Of a stretch of 64,000 nucleotides of DNA, positions 54,097-64,000 are shown piece by piece (the first letter of the stretch is position 1; each line of letters starts with the position of its first letter). Source of the stretch: an uncultured SAR86 cluster bacterium. Lineage in GTDB: Bacteria; Pseudomonadota; Gammaproteobacteria; Magnimaribacterales; AG-339-G14. The notes under the pieces are model-generated. The model ran no database searches. It had not been told where the DNA came from and saw nothing but the letters and a program-made list of their open reading frames with translations. The position numbers and the translations under genes are program-made. The stretch covers positions 175,993 to 239,992 of the forward strand of contig CACPMT010000002.1 in NCBI GenBank assembly GCA_902635045.1, written 5' to 3'.

Positions 54097-55430
54097 ATAT
54101 TTCTTCTGATGTAAACATAAGTTTTGTTCAAAAAGAATTATCAAAGGGAGAATTCAAAAATTTAAAAAGAATGTTTAATGGCATCCCGCCATATGATATT
54201 GCAATCTTGATTGAGTCTAGCTCCCCAAATAACAGAGCAATAATTTGGCAATTAATCGACGATAATATTGAGGGAGAGGTTTTAAGCAATCTTTCTGATG
54301 AAGTAAGAGAAATGGTTCTTTCTTTTATGGACCCTATCGAAGTAGCTGAAGTTATAAAAAATCTTGAGCCAGATGAAATAGCTGATATTCTTCAAGATCT
54401 TCCTGAAACTGTTACTGCTGAAGTCTTAGATGCTATGACAGATCAGAATAGGCAGCTAATCAAAAAAGTCTTGGATTATCCTGAAAACACTGCAGGCGGA
54501 CTAATGAATACTGATCTTATTTTGATAAGACCTAATCATACCTTAGAGGTAGTGTTGAGATACTTGAGAATAAAAAAAATTTTTCCCGATGCAACTGATA
54601 GTCTTTTCGTTGTAAGTAAAACTAATAAATTTAGAGGAATACTTTCTATCTCTAAAATATTAACAAATCCTCCAGAAAGATTAGTTAAAGACTTGATGGA
54701 AGACGAGACAAATTCCATCAATGTCAATACAGAATCTTCAGAAGTAATTAGAATCTTTGAGAAAAACGATTTAATTTCTGCGCCAGTTATAGACGATCAA
54801 AATAATTTATTAGGAAGAATAACCTTTGACGATGTAATAGATGAAATTAAATCAGAAGCAGATGAATCATTAAGGCAAATTTCAGGAATTGACAGCGATA
54901 CTTTTGAAAAAACTACTACAGCTATCAAAACTAGAGGATTTTGGCTTGGAACAAATCTGATAACTGCCTTAATTGCTGCTTCTGTTATTAATATTTTTAA
55001 AGAAACTTTAGAGCAAGTAATTTTTTTAGCAGTTCTAATGCCAATAATTGCAAGCATGGGTGGAGTGGCTGCTACTCAAACACTTACAATAACGGTTAGA
55101 GGTCTCGCCCTAGGCCAAATAGTAAGGGCAAATTATTTATATATCTTCAACAGAGAACTGCTGGTGGGAATATCTAATGGTTTTATTTGGGCAGTTATTC
55201 TAAGTTTAATAGCCTGTTCATGGTTTCAAGATTGGTTGCTCGCTTGGGTAATTTGCTTATCAATGATTATTAATTTGGTCGCGGGTGTTTTGTCCGGAAT
55301 GGGAATACCTATACTTTTAAAAAGCCTCAAAATGGATCCAGCAGTTGCAGGAAGTGTAATCGTCACTACAGTAACTGATGTGATTGGATTTTTCTCTTTC
55401 CTAGGGCTGGCTTCCTATTTTTATTCCTAG
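54093..55430 (+). CDS. mgtE: MgtE magnesium channel
   Basis: 445 residues. The cytosolic N domain (about 30-130) has repeated ILQDLPETVTAEVLDAM-like helices. Two CBS domains (about 135-255) end in LLGRITFDDVIDEIKSEADE. Five membrane helices (about 285-445) carry GGVAATQTLTITVRGLALGQ and the late Asp-containing VIVTTVTDVIGFFSFLG that selects Mg2+. It overlaps the sigma-54 remnant by 4 bases and mreD tail to tail by 4. Confidence 0.96.
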   Translation: MNISSDVNISFVQKELSKGEFKNLKRMFNGIPPYDIAILIESSSPNNRAIIWQLIDDNIEGEVLSNLSDEVREMVLSFMDPIEVAEVIKNLEPDEIADILQDLPETVTAEVLDAMTDQNRQLIKKVLDYPENTAGGLMNTDLILIRPNHTLEVVLRYLRIKKIFPDATDSLFVVSKTNKFRGILSISKILTNPPERLVKDLMEDETNSINVNTESSEVIRIFEKNDLISAPVIDDQNNLLGRITFDDVIDEIKSEADESLRQISGIDSDTFEKTTTAIKTRGFWLGTNLITALIAASVINIFKETLEQVIFLAVLMPIIASMGGVAATQTLTITVRGLALGQIVRANYLYIFNRELLVGISNGFIWAVILSLIACSWFQDWLLAWVICLSMIINLVAGVLSGMGIPILLKSLKMDPAVAGSVIVTTVTDVIGFFSFLGLASYFYS

Positions 55431-55933
55431 CTTGATTGGACAAACTTAATCCTTAATTGGCGTAAGATTCCAAAAATAACAGGCCATAGCAAAGAAGATA
55501 ATAAAGTCAACAGAATCAACTCCAAAAAGATGCTTTGTCTAAACTCACTAAAAAAAAGAATTAAAAAAATTTGATAAATCAAAATAACGACAGCAACAAA
55601 TAATGATTGTTGAATCATATAAAGAGCCCTTAATCTGTGAAAATATCTCTGTGTCAAAAAAGAAATTAGCAAAAATAGCAATACATGTGATCCTAATAAA
55701 ATTTCTTTATTAACGTCTAAACAAAAACCAAATATCATTGCCCAGATTAATCCTATATCTTTTGGAAGCGCCATATTCCAGTATATTAGAACCATTAGAG
55801 TTACAGGCAAATAAACAGATAAATCAAATAAATTTGATGTAAAAATTTCTAATAAAAATGAAACTAATATTGTTATTCCGATAAAAAAATATACTGAAAT
55901 AAAATTATTTTTTTTGTCGAGATATTCTGTCAT
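55427..55933 (-). CDS. mreD: MreD, rod-shape membrane protein
   Basis: 168 residues with five or six membrane helices and few charges. GLIWAMIFGFCLDVNKEILLGSHVLLFLLISFLTQRYF contains the MreD GLxxDxxxxxxLG-type motif. It is part of the elongasome with MreC, RodA and PBP2. It overlaps mreC by 4 bases. Confidence 0.94.
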   Translation of the reverse strand: MTEYLDKKNNFISVYFFIGITILVSFLLEIFTSNLFDLSVYLPVTLMVLIYWNMALPKDIGLIWAMIFGFCLDVNKEILLGSHVLLFLLISFLTQRYFHRLRALYMIQQSLFVAVVILIYQIFLILFFSEFRQSIFLELILLTLLSSLLWPVIFGILRQLRIKFVQSS

Positions 55934-56778
55934 GGATAAGCAAAAAGTATTTTTGTTCCGCTACTAAAATTTGATAATGATTGCACTTCTACTTCAAGAG
56001 TAGATTGATCTTCAGAGTTAGAAATTTTCTTTACTTTGCCAATTAAAAAACCTTTAGGATATTTCCCCCCTAGCCCTGAGGTAAAAATTTTATCATCTAA
56101 AATTATATTTGAATTATTTTTAAAATTTTTAATTGATAATTTATTTTGCTCTCCCTTACCTTCAAGAATAATATTTTGGTTTGTTCTTTGTATTAACCCA
56201 GGAATATTGACATTTTTTTCATAAATTGGAACAACTTTGACATAGTTAGGAAAGATCTGGTCTATTGTTCCAACCAAACCATTCATACTTATGGCAACCA
56301 TTTCTTCTTTGATCTCATCTATATCAGTTTTTATACTAATTGATTCTTTTGGAAAATATGACATATCAATAATCTCTCCTATTACTGATTTAGAAATAGT
56401 TTTTCTTTTTGTGTAACCCATCATCTCTAAAAGCTCTTGATTTTCTTTTGATAATTGTTCTAGTTTAAGAAGCTCAAAATTCAACCTTTCGATTTCGTTA
56501 TTCTTATCTTTAAGGTCGCTAACAAGTTTATGTTGCGAAGTAAAAAAAAGACTTATTTCTTCTGATAAATCAGCAGTGGATTGAGACAAATTACTTATAG
56601 GAGAAAAACTTTCTAAAAATACAGATTTAATTTCTTTACCAACATTGAAATTAATATCTAAAATTAGAATTATCAAAGTAAAAATAAGAGAGGGAAGAAG
56701 TTTTGAAGCTCTCATGGAGCCTGTTGTGAAGATAGCGTTACTTGCTATTGAAGTTTGTTTGTGTTCTTTTTGGAACAT
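55930..56778 (-). CDS. mreC: MreC, rod-shape periplasmic scaffold
   Basis: 282 residues. One membrane helix (about 28-48), a coiled coil (about 75-115, with KDKNNEIERLNFELLKLEQL), then the two beta domains with IIDMSYFPKESISI, GLVGTIDQIFPNYVKVVPI and ILDDKIFTSGLGGKYPKGFLIGKVKKI. MreC activates PBP2 through its beta domains. It lies between mreB (2-base gap) and mreD. Confidence 0.97.
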   Translation of the reverse strand: MFQKEHKQTSIASNAIFTTGSMRASKLLPSLIFTLIILILDINFNVGKEIKSVFLESFSPISNLSQSTADLSEEISLFFTSQHKLVSDLKDKNNEIERLNFELLKLEQLSKENQELLEMMGYTKRKTISKSVIGEIIDMSYFPKESISIKTDIDEIKEEMVAISMNGLVGTIDQIFPNYVKVVPIYEKNVNIPGLIQRTNQNIILEGKGEQNKLSIKNFKNNSNIILDDKIFTSGLGGKYPKGFLIGKVKKISNSEDQSTLEVEVQSLSNFSSGTKILFAYP

Positions 56779-56780
56779 AT

Positions 56781-57827
56781 TTACTCAGTAGACAAAAGGT
56801 CCACATCATATTTATCTAATATATCAAGTGCTATTCCTCCTCCTTTAGCAACACAAGTTAATGGATCTTCAGCAATATAAACAGGAATTCCAGTTTGATC
56901 TGAAATCATAATATCCAAATCCCTAAGTAGCGCTCCTCCGCCAGTCAGAACAATGCCTCTTTCAGAAATATCTGCACTTAATTCCGGGGGAGATTGTTCT
57001 AAAGCATTTCTAATAGATTGTAATATAGCCGATAAAGGCCCTGAAATAGCTTCATAAACTTCCTTACTACTTAAGTTAAGAGTGTTTGGAACTCCCTCAG
57101 CTAAATTCCTTCCTCTTACTTCAAGATGTAATTCTTCACTATCAGAAGATGCGCATCCTATTCTTTCTTTTATTCTTTCGGCAGTTGATTCTCCAATCAA
57201 AACTCCATATTTTCTTCGAAGATAGGAAACTATAGATTCATTAAACCTATCTCCTCCAGTTTTGAGAGAGCTAGAGAAAACTACGCCATTAAGAGCTAGA
57301 ATTGCAATTTCAGTTGTACCTCCTCCTATATCAACCACCATAGAGCCCGATGCATCTTCGACAGGTAATCCAGCTCCTATAGCGGCTGCCATTGGCTCCT
57401 CAATTAATCTCACTTCTCTCGCTCCAGCTTGCAAGGCAGATTCTCTGATTGCTCTTCTTTCTACCTGAGTTGATTGACAAGGTACACAGATAAGAATTCT
57501 TGGACTTGGTTTAAAAAAGTTTTCACCATGAACGAGTTGGATGAAATGTTGAAGCATTTTTTCTGTTACTTGAAAGTCTGCAATGACACCATCTTTGAGA
57601 GGTCTTATTGCTTCTATATTGCCAGGTACTCTTCCAAGCATTCTTTTAGCTTCTGAACCGACAGCAACTACAGTCCTATGCCCATCTGCCTTTTTTATTG
57701 CAACCACTGATGGCTCGTCTAAAACTATTCCTTTATCTTTAACAAAAACCAAAGTATTGGCGGTTCCCAAATCTATAGAAAGATCAGTAGAATAGAAACC
57801 CTTTAAATGTTTAAAAAATGAAGCCAT
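56781..57827 (-). CDS. mreB: MreB, actin-like cell-shape protein
   Basis: 348 residues. [88 protein letters not shown] and [15 protein letters not shown] form the actin fold nucleotide pocket. The N-terminal [15 protein letters not shown] looks like the amphipathic membrane helix. It implies rod shape. It diverges from gatC across 67 bases. Confidence 0.99.
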   Translation of the reverse strand: MASFFKHLKGFYSTDLSIDLGTANTLVFVKDKGIVLDEPSVVAIKKADGHRTVVAVGSEAKRMLGRVPGNIEAIRPLKDGVIADFQVTEKMLQHFIQLVHGENFFKPSPRILICVPCQSTQVERRAIRESALQAGAREVRLIEEPMAAAIGAGLPVEDASGSMVVDIGGGTTEIAILALNGVVFSSSLKTGGDRFNESIVSYLRRKYGVLIGESTAERIKERIGCASSDSEELHLEVRGRNLAEGVPNTLNLSSKEVYEAISGPLSAILQSIRNALEQSPPELSADISERGIVLTGGGALLRDLDIMISDQTGIPVYIAEDPLTCVAKGGGIALDILDKYDVDLLSTE

Positions 57828-57894
57828 TACAAATTATTTTTTCTATCAAAAAATTTTTAATCCAATTGTTATAATAACCTTTTTATCTATACAA

Positions 57895-58182
57895 ATGAAA
57901 ATTTCCGAAGAAATATTAAATAACATCTCTTCTTTATCGAAAATTAAAATTGACGAAAAGATCAAGTCTGATTTGATAAAAGATCTAGAGTCTATTTTAA
58001 AAATGGTTGAAGAAATGAATAAAATTGATACTTCAGGTATTGAACCAATGAGTCACCCTCTTGAAGAAGCCGATAATTTAAGAAAAGATGAGGCAACTGA
58101 TGAGATTAAACGAGATGAATACCAAAAATTCGCACCACAAACGGACGATGGTTTTTATCTAACTCCAAAAGTTATTGAGTAG
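57895..58182 (+). CDS. gatC: GatC, amidotransferase subunit C
   Basis: 95 residues, the normal size. The N-terminal [19 protein letters not shown] helix is followed by [38 protein letters not shown], here noted by the [12 protein letters not shown] core and LRKDEA. It wraps around and stabilises GatA-GatB. It heads gatCAB and overlaps gatA by 8 bases. Confidence 0.97.
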   Translation: MKISEEILNNISSLSKIKIDEKIKSDLIKDLESILKMVEEMNKIDTSGIEPMSHPLEEADNLRKDEATDEIKRDEYQKFAPQTDDGFYLTPKVIE

Positions 58183-59620
58183 TATGGAAGATTTGTCGAA
58201 ATTAAGTCTTGTTGAACAAATTAATGGTTTGAAATCAAAAAAATTTTCTTCAATAGAGCTTACTGAATTTTATTTGAAAAGGATAGATCAAGAAAAAGTT
58301 TTAAATTCTTTTATATCTTTGAATGAAAATGCATTAAAAGAAGCAAAAAAATCTGATGAAAAAATTGCTAAAAATAAAAGTTCAAGCTTAGAAGGAATAC
58401 CTATTGCTCACAAAGATATATTTTGTATCAAAGATCAAAAAACAACTTGTGGTTCCAAAATGCTTGAAAACTTTATATCTCCATACTCATCTACTGTTTA
58501 TGAAAAACTATCAAGTTCGGGTACTGTTAATTTAGGTAAAACAAATATGGATGAATTTGCTATGGGCTCTTCAAATGAAACAAGTTTTTTTGGAAGTGTA
58601 TTAAATCCAATAGATCCTGAAAGAGTGCCGGGAGGTTCTTCGGGAGGTTCAGCTACTGCTGTTGCTGCAAATTTATGTTCTTTCGCCACCGGAACAGATA
58701 CCGGGGGCTCGATAAGACAACCTGCAGCTTTTTGTGGAATTACAGGAATAAAACCTACTTATGGTAGGGTCTCAAGATGGGGAATGATAGCTTTTGCTTC
58801 AAGTCTTGATCAAGGTGGTATATTCGCTAAGAATGCTTTGGATGCAGCTTTAGCGTTAGAAAACATTGCAGGCTTTGATGAAAAGGATTCTACTTCTATA
58901 AACAAAAAGGTTCCTCCCTTTTTTAATCAAGCCAAATCGAAAGATGAAGAACACGTTGTGGGTATACCAAAAAAAATTATTGAAGATATAAAAGACGATA
59001 ATGTAAAGAATAACTTTTTCGAATCTTTAGATATTCTTAAAAAATCGGGAGTTAAGGTTAAAGAGATTGACCTAAAAAATATTCAATATTCTCTGCCAGT
59101 TTATTATGTAATAGCTCCTGCAGAATGTTCTGCAAATTTGTCTAGGTATGATGGTGTGAGATTTGGTCATAGATGCGAAAATCCTAAAGATTTAGACGAT
59201 TTGTACGAGCGTTCTAGAGCAGAAGGCTTTGGTGAAGAAGTGAAGAAAAGGATATTAATTGGAACATATTGTCTTTCTGCTGGCTACTACGATGCTTACT
59301 ACCTTAAAGCTCAAAAAATTAGAAATTTGATTAAGCAAAGTTTTATGGACGCCTTTAAAGAAGTATCTTCAATTATGATGCCCACATGTGCGAACGTGTC
59401 TTTTAAATTAAATTCTATTCAAAATCCAGTAGAAATGTATGAACAGGATATTTATACAATCCCCGCAAATTTAGCTGGCCTTCCTGCAATATCTATTCCC
59501 TCTGGAAAAATAAATAAGTTACCTTTAGGCATTCAATTTATTGGAAATTATTTAGAGGAAGGAAATTTATTGAACCTTTCTAATAAATTCCAACAAAATA
59601 GCAATTTTCATAATGAATAA
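58175..59620 (+). CDS. gatA: GatA, amidase subunit of GatCAB
   Basis: 481 residues. The amidase-signature triad is visible as Lys in [11 protein letters not shown], cis-Ser in [16 protein letters not shown], and the nucleophile in [38 protein letters not shown] also fits. It frees ammonia from glutamine for GatB. The start at 58175 overlaps gatC; the conserved part begins at about residue 5. Confidence 0.98.
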   Translation: MSSMEDLSKLSLVEQINGLKSKKFSSIELTEFYLKRIDQEKVLNSFISLNENALKEAKKSDEKIAKNKSSSLEGIPIAHKDIFCIKDQKTTCGSKMLENFISPYSSTVYEKLSSSGTVNLGKTNMDEFAMGSSNETSFFGSVLNPIDPERVPGGSSGGSATAVAANLCSFATGTDTGGSIRQPAAFCGITGIKPTYGRVSRWGMIAFASSLDQGGIFAKNALDAALALENIAGFDEKDSTSINKKVPPFFNQAKSKDEEHVVGIPKKIIEDIKDDNVKNNFFESLDILKKSGVKVKEIDLKNIQYSLPVYYVIAPAECSANLSRYDGVRFGHRCENPKDLDDLYERSRAEGFGEEVKKRILIGTYCLSAGYYDAYYLKAQKIRNLIKQSFMDAFKEVSSIMMPTCANVSFKLNSIQNPVEMYEQDIYTIPANLAGLPAISIPSGKINKLPLGIQFIGNYLEEGNLLNLSNKFQQNSNFHNE

Positions 59621-61049
59621 TACTTGGGAATCGGTTATTGGATTAGAAGTTCATGTTCAGTTATCTACTGAATCCAAAATCTTTTCCAATGCGCCAACAA
59701 AATTTGGTCAAACGCAAAACAGTCAAGCGTCTTTGGTAGATCTTGGTTTGCCAGGTGTTTTACCCGTTTTAAATGAAAAAACCATTGAAATGGCAATTAA
59801 GTTTGGGTGTGCAATAAATGCAAATATCTCATCTAAAGCAATTTTTGCAAGGAAAAACTATTTTTATCCTGATTTGCCAAAAGGTTACCAAATTAGTCAG
59901 CTTGATGATCCTATAGTAGGCAAAGGAAAGATAAGTATTGAGATCGATAATAAAGAAAAGTTTATAGGCATCACTAGAGCCCATCTTGAAGAAGATGCTG
60001 GAAAATCATTGCACGATAAATATGAAAATCTATCAGCGATAGATTTAAATAGAGCCGGGACCCCTCTCTTAGAAATTGTCTCAGAGCCAGATTTAAGATC
60101 TGCCAAGGAAGCTGTGGCTTATTTAAAGAAAATCCATTCAATCATTACTTTTTTAGAAATCTCTGACGGAAATATGTCGCAAGGCTCGATGAGATGTGAC
60201 GCTAATGTATCTATAAGAAAATATGGTGATAAAGAATTTGGTAATAGAACAGAACTAAAAAATATAAATTCATTTCGATTTATAGAAAAAGCCATAGATT
60301 ATGAAATAGCTAGGCAAATTGAAATTGTTGAAAATGGCGGTTCTATTTGCCAAGAAACAAGGCTTTACGATGCCAATAAAAATGAAACTCGCTCCATGCG
60401 TTCGAAAGAACATGCTAATGATTATAGATATTTTCCAGATCCTGATTTAATACCAATAATTATCTCAAAAGAAAAAATACAAGAGATCGAAAAATCTCTG
60501 CCTGAGCTTCCTGAACAAAAAATTGTAAGGTTTATTAAAGATTACAAAATATCTGAATACGAATCAAAGAATTTAAATGCTTCAAGAGAGTTAAGTAATT
60601 TTTTTGAAAAAGTTGCAAAAAAAATATCATCGCCTGATTTAGCTGCCAAATGGATTTTGGGAGACTTAATGGCAATCTTAAATAAAAATAATAGCGAGAT
60701 TCAAGACTCTAAAATTTCCAGTGATGACATGATCAATTTACTTTGTAAAATAGAAGAAGGTTCCTTGTCTGGTCCCGGAGCCAAAAAGATAATAGAGTTA
60801 TGTTGGTCGTCTAGCGAATCTATTGATGTTTTGATAAAAAAAGAAGGATTAGATGAGGTAAAAGGAGAAGATGAGCTCTTAAAAATTATCACTAGAATAT
60901 TAGAAGATAATTCAAAGCAACTTGAACAGTATTTAAATGGTAAAGATAAACTCTTTGGTTTTTTTGTCGGTCAGGTTATGAAAGAAACTCAAGGGAGCGC
61001 TGATCCTAAATTGGTAAATAAACTCTTAAGTAAAAAACTTAAGCAGTAA
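59613..61049 (+). CDS. gatB: GatB, transamidase subunit of GatCAB
   Basis: 478 residues. [28 protein letters not shown] opens it. [58 protein letters not shown] and the C-terminal YqeY-like tail (about 330-478) are typical. GatCAB converts Glu-tRNA-Gln and/or Asp-tRNA-Asn to the amidated forms. The gene overlaps the end of the convergent MaoC gene by 11 bases. Confidence 0.98.
   Translation: MNNTWESVIGLEVHVQLSTESKIFSNAPTKFGQTQNSQASLVDLGLPGVLPVLNEKTIEMAIKFGCAINANISSKAIFARKNYFYPDLPKGYQISQLDDPIVGKGKISIEIDNKEKFIGITRAHLEEDAGKSLHDKYENLSAIDLNRAGTPLLEIVSEPDLRSAKEAVAYLKKIHSIITFLEISDGNMSQGSMRCDANVSIRKYGDKEFGNRTELKNINSFRFIEKAIDYEIARQIEIVENGGSICQETRLYDANKNETRSMRSKEHANDYRYFPDPDLIPIIISKEKIQEIEKSLPELPEQKIVRFIKDYKISEYESKNLNASRELSNFFEKVAKKISSPDLAAKWILGDLMAILNKNNSEIQDSKISSDDMINLLCKIEEGSLSGPGAKKIIELCWSSSESIDVLIKKEGLDEVKGEDELLKIITRILEDNSKQLEQYLNGKDKLFGFFVGQVMKETQGSADPKLVNKLLSKKLKQ
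61024..61043. repeat. inverted repeat at the convergent gatB/maoC ends
   Basis: CTTAAGT and ACTTAAG, 7 bp each, flank a 5-A loop inside the overlapping last codons of gatB and the MaoC gene. No strong T-tract follows on either strand. It may act as a weak bidirectional terminator but the evidence is thin. Confidence 0.3.
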
Positions 61050-61494
61050 CATACATTGTCAAAGATTCAGCAATATAAGCTGGTTTTTCCTGACCTTCTA
61101 TTTCCATAATTACTTCATTTTTTACTAGATATCTTCCATCTCCTTTGTCATCAACAGATAACAATTTAGCTTTTGTTCTAACTTTTGATCCAACATTGAC
61201 TGGTGTTAAAAACCTAACTCGGTCTAGTCCATAGTTAAATGCCATTGTCATATTTTCTGGAGCCACTTGCGGAGCAGGCAGACCAGCCATCAAAGATAAG
61301 GATAAAAATCCATGGGCTATAGTTGATCCAAAAAGAGGTGTAGCTTTTTCTGAATCAACATGAATAAATTGATGATCAAGAGTAGCATCTGCGAATTGAT
61401 TAATTCTATCTTGATCTACGACTAACCAATCTGATTCTCCCATGTCTTTTCCAATATAATCTTTTAAAGTATCTGCAGGTACTAATCCAGCCAT
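61039..61494 (-). CDS. MaoC-family (R)-specific hydratase
   Basis: 151 residues, one hotdog domain. The catalytic block D-x4-H appears as ADATLDHQFIHVDSEKA, and TIAHGFLSLSLMAGL holds the catalytic His-Gly. This is the single-domain MaoC/NodN type that hydrates enoyl-CoA to (R)-3-hydroxyacyl-CoA. A strong AGGAG precedes the ATG. It follows an acyl-CoA ligase gene by 16 bases, so both may act in the same fatty-acid or thioester route. Confidence 0.9.
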   Translation of the reverse strand: MAGLVPADTLKDYIGKDMGESDWLVVDQDRINQFADATLDHQFIHVDSEKATPLFGSTIAHGFLSLSLMAGLPAPQVAPENMTMAFNYGLDRVRFLTPVNVGSKVRTKAKLLSVDDKGDGRYLVKNEVIMEIEGQEKPAYIAESLTMYVTA

Positions 61495-61510
61495 AATTCT
61501 CTCCTTTTAT

Positions 61511-63127
61511 TTAATTCATTAGGTGATTTTTATATTCCTCTCTTAATCCAGTTTTTAATAATTTACCGGTTGCTCCATGTGGTAATTCATCAACAAATAT
61601 TATATCGTCAGGTAGCCACCACTTTGCAACTTTATCAGATAAATAATTAAGTACAGAATCTTTATCGCATTCCTCAAGGTTATTTTTAACAACAAACATT
61701 AAAGGTCTCTCATCCCATTTAGGATGAAGAACTCCAACAACGCAAGCTTCAGCAATACCTGGATGTCCTACTGCGGTATTTTCTAAATCTATTGAACTAA
61801 TCCACTCACCGCCTGTTTTGATAACGTCTTTACTTCTATCCACGATTCTCATGTATCCATCTTTCGATATAGTAGAAACGTCTCCGGTATCAAACCATCC
61901 ATTTTCTAGCGCTGTTTCTTCTCCTTTATAATATCTTTCGATGATTGCAGGTCCCTTAACCATCAACCTCCCAAAAGTTTTTCCATCGTTTGGCAAAGTG
62001 TTACCTTTATCATCTACAATTTTTATTTGACAGCCATAGATGGCTTTTCCCTGACTAGTCTGTAAATCATATCTTTCTTCCAAATCCATATTTACCATAT
62101 CACTATTAAAAGCATTTAAAGTGCCCAGTGGGCTCATTTCGGTCATTCCCCAACCATGCAATAAAAAAGCATCATGTTTTTCTTGAAATTCTTTTATCAT
62201 CGCTCTTGGTGCAGCGGATCCACCCACTAAAACTGATGTTACAGACTCCAAAGTGATATTATTTTCTCGGGTAAAATTAAGAAGATCTAACCAAACAGTT
62301 GGAACGCCCATTAAATTTGTAACAAGCTCCGATTGAACTAACTTACTGATTGCTTCCCCACCTGTATGCGGCCCAGGAAGAACTAATTTTGAACCAAACA
62401 TCGCAGCTGCGTATGGGATCCCCCAAGCATTTACATGGAACATGGGAACTACTGGTAATATGACGCTTGTAGAAGAAATATTCATGGCGTTAGCCGCGCA
62501 AGCGTACCAGGCATGCAGAATAGTGGATCTATGAGAATACAAAACTCCTTTGGGGTTTCCGGTGGTACCAGATGTATAGCATAAAGATGAAGCTGTGTTT
62601 TCATTAAATTCAGGCCAATCTATTTCATCAGATTCGTCAGCAATCAACTCTTCATAACAAATGAGATTTTTAATTTTTGTTTCTGCTGGCATTTGAGATT
62701 TTTCACATAAAAGAATTATTCCTTCTACATCTATATTTTCATAAACGTTCTCAACGATTGGTAAGAAAGGAAGATCTACAAAGATATATTTATCTTCAGC
62801 ATGATTTACTATGTATTCTACTTGCTCAGGAAATAATCTTGGATTCAAGGTGTGCAAAACTGCGCCAATACCAGAAATTCCAAAATATAATTCGTAATGT
62901 CTGTAACCATTTAAAGCAATCGTTCCCAAAACATCGCCTTCTTTTATTTCCAATTTTTTTAAGGCATTTGCCAACTTTTTTGCTCTTTTGGAAGAGTCCT
63001 CAATAGTATATCTATGAACTTCTCCCTCGATTGTATGACTAACAATTTCTGTTTGAGGATGAGTCTTTATAGCGTGCTCCAATACTCCAGAAATGAGTAA
63101 TTGATCTTGCATCATGTTTCCTAACAT
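61511..63127 (-). CDS. AlkK/DmdB-type acyl-CoA ligase
   Basis: 538 residues. It opens [19 protein letters not shown], nearly the same as AlkK and DmdB proteins. The AMP-binding motif is [22 protein letters not shown], followed by [52 protein letters not shown]-like [27 protein letters not shown] and the catalytic Lys in [13 protein letters not shown]. The family activates medium-chain fatty acids (AlkK) or 3-methylmercaptopropionate from DMSP (DmdB); sequence alone does not separate these. GGAG lies 5 bases before the ATG. Confidence 0.93.
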   Translation of the reverse strand: MLGNMMQDQLLISGVLEHAIKTHPQTEIVSHTIEGEVHRYTIEDSSKRAKKLANALKKLEIKEGDVLGTIALNGYRHYELYFGISGIGAVLHTLNPRLFPEQVEYIVNHAEDKYIFVDLPFLPIVENVYENIDVEGIILLCEKSQMPAETKIKNLICYEELIADESDEIDWPEFNENTASSLCYTSGTTGNPKGVLYSHRSTILHAWYACAANAMNISSTSVILPVVPMFHVNAWGIPYAAAMFGSKLVLPGPHTGGEAISKLVQSELVTNLMGVPTVWLDLLNFTRENNITLESVTSVLVGGSAAPRAMIKEFQEKHDAFLLHGWGMTEMSPLGTLNAFNSDMVNMDLEERYDLQTSQGKAIYGCQIKIVDDKGNTLPNDGKTFGRLMVKGPAIIERYYKGEETALENGWFDTGDVSTISKDGYMRIVDRSKDVIKTGGEWISSIDLENTAVGHPGIAEACVVGVLHPKWDERPLMFVVKNNLEECDKDSVLNYLSDKVAKWWLPDDIIFVDELPHGATGKLLKTGLREEYKNHLMN

Positions 63128-63187
63128 TTTTTCTCCATATTTCTTTTTGTGTATTAAAGGATATATTTGCTTTCCAAAAGCATCAAC

Positions 63188-63931
63188 TTATTTATTTTTA
63201 CATATTTTACAAAAAGGATTCTTTTTAATTGTTCTTTTTTGTATTTCGTTAGTCAAAGAATCGATTTCTATAAAATTTTCTTCGGAATTATTAATTTCTA
63301 ATATATTTTTTATTGTTTCAATTGCAAGAAAAGTACCAATCAATCCAGCCAAAGGAGAAAATATACTTGATTCTCTACAGGACAAATCTTCATCCTCAAT
63401 TTCTTCAAATAAGCATTCGTAACAAGGGGAGTTAAAAGAAGAGAAATTAAAATTAAAAATTTGTCCTTTCCAACCAATACAAGCTCCACTGATAAGATCT
63501 TTATCGTTTTTGAAACAATACTCATTAATAATTTTTCTTGTTTCAAAATTATCAGAACAATCCACTATAAAATCTGAATTTTTTAAAAGCTCATTGATAT
63601 TCTTTTTGTTTATTCTTTCAAAAAAAGAGTCACAAACTATATTTTCATTTAAGCTAATTAGCCTTTTCTTAGCTACTAAAGTTTTTTTTGCGCCCACATC
63701 AGATGAATCGTATATTATTTGTCTGTTTAGATTTGAGAGTTCAACATAATCATCGTCAAACAAATTCATCTTGCCTATTCCTGATGCTGCAAGATAAATT
63801 GAACAAGGTGAACCGAGACCGCCTAAACCAACAATTCCGATTGAAGAATTAGATAACTTTTCTTGCCCAGCAATATCTATTTCGGGCAACATTATATGCC
63901 TGCTGTATCTCATTAGTTCGTCGTGTTTCAT
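63188..63931 (-). CDS. moeB: MoeB/ThiF-family adenylyltransferase
   Basis: 247 residues, the size of E. coli MoeB (249). YSRHIMLPEIDIAGQEKLSNSSIGIVGLGGLGSP gives the start and ATP loop. FDDDYVELSNLNRQIIYDSSDVG holds the catalytic Arg, and VDCSDNFETRKIINEYC follows. Two CxxC pairs (CYEC in the middle, CKIC at the end) make the structural zinc site. It adenylates the C-terminal Gly-Gly of a sulfur carrier (MoaD or ThiS). The start overlaps the upstream prmC stop by one base, the usual prfA-prmC-moeB order. Confidence 0.88.
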   Translation of the reverse strand: MKHDELMRYSRHIMLPEIDIAGQEKLSNSSIGIVGLGGLGSPCSIYLAASGIGKMNLFDDDYVELSNLNRQIIYDSSDVGAKKTLVAKKRLISLNENIVCDSFFERINKKNINELLKNSDFIVDCSDNFETRKIINEYCFKNDKDLISGACIGWKGQIFNFNFSSFNSPCYECLFEEIEDEDLSCRESSIFSPLAGLIGTFLAIETIKNILEINNSEENFIEIDSLTNEIQKRTIKKNPFCKICKNK

Positions 63932-64000
63932 TATTTTGTAAGTATAGATACTCTAATGTCTTTGTTTAAATCTTTCTTCTGTTCTAAATTTATGTATCCA
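63931..64000 (-). CDS. prmC: C-terminal end of PrmC (protein release factor methyltransferase), partial
   Basis: Only the last 22 codons are inside the window. The frame reads GYINLEQKKDLNKDIRVSIL then TK and a TAA that overlaps the moeB ATG by one base (TAATG). The pattern G-x-x-N-x6-KDL-x4-RV near the stop is the usual end of PrmC/HemK, and prmC is the usual gene before moeB. The evidence is short, so the name is provisional; the existence of a coding frame ending here is well supported. Confidence 0.6.
   Translation of the reverse strand, partial: GYINLEQKKDLNKDIRVSILTK

Overview
The window is about 64 kb of an AT-rich, very gene-dense bacterial chromosome (by eye roughly two thirds A+T). 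Gene content and order are gammaproteobacterial, closest to the Pseudomonas-type arrangement: aspS-yebC-ybgC-tolQRAB-pal-cpoB-tRNA-Lys, pyrG-kdsA-eno-ftsB-ispD-ispF-surE-pcm, pncC-recA, the dcw cluster, rnpB-rsmI-lpoA, rplM-rpsI-petABC-sspA, murA-hisG-hisD, kdsD-lptC-lptB, mreBCD and gatCAB. Low GC, overlapping genes, near-absent spacers and eroded neighbourhoods suggest a streamlined, probably marine, free-living gammaproteobacterium of the SAR86 kind. That taxonomic guess is inference. There is no prophage, insertion sequence, CRISPR array or obvious island.

Layout. 1-9.7 kb: end of a BepA-like metalloprotease, HIT protein, FluC, tRNA-Lys, the Tol-Pal envelope system, a small PD-(D/E)XK nuclease in the slot usually held by ruvCAB, YebC, AspRS and an FmdB zinc ribbon. 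9.7-15 kb: a short ProRS lacking the editing insertion, RecA with a textbook SOS box, PncC and FdxA diverging from a palindromic -10, a thioesterase, Pcm and SurE. 15-24.9 kb: isoprenoid (IspDF), FtsB, enolase, KdsA, PyrG, an unassigned diiron ferritin-like protein, Alr, DnaB, L9, S18 and S6. 24.9-40.6 kb: a complete but rearranged division and cell wall cluster. 40.6-46.9 kb: RNase P RNA, RsmI, LpoA, SspA, cytochrome bc1 and S9/L13. 47-57.8 kb: DegS-like protease, HisDG, MurA, orphan MlaC, KdsD-LptC-LptB, a sigma-54 remnant, MgtE and MreBCD. 57.9-64 kb: GatCAB, a MaoC hydratase, an AlkK/DmdB-type acyl-CoA ligase, a MoeB/ThiF enzyme and the end of PrmC.

Functionally the window is mostly envelope building: peptidoglycan precursors (Alr, Ddl, MurA, MurC-G, MraY), the divisome (FtsA/Z/Q/L/B/I/W), elongation (MreBCD), LPS (KdsA, KdsD, LptB/C) and Tol-Pal, alongside translation and respiration. 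The recurrent oddity is domain-level reduction of familiar proteins: FtsQ without POTRA, sigma-54 cut to its DNA-binding end, DegS without PDZ, LpoA without its N-terminal half, ProRS without INS. There are also missing partners at conserved loci (ruvCAB, rpoS, nlpD, mutS, recX, truD, kdsC, lptA, mlaFEDB, sspB, lpxC). The most interesting items are the stand-alone sigma-54 C-terminal domain at 53860-54096, the minimal FtsQ at 38488-38955 inside a relocated ftsQAZ block, and the nuclease in the ruvCAB slot.
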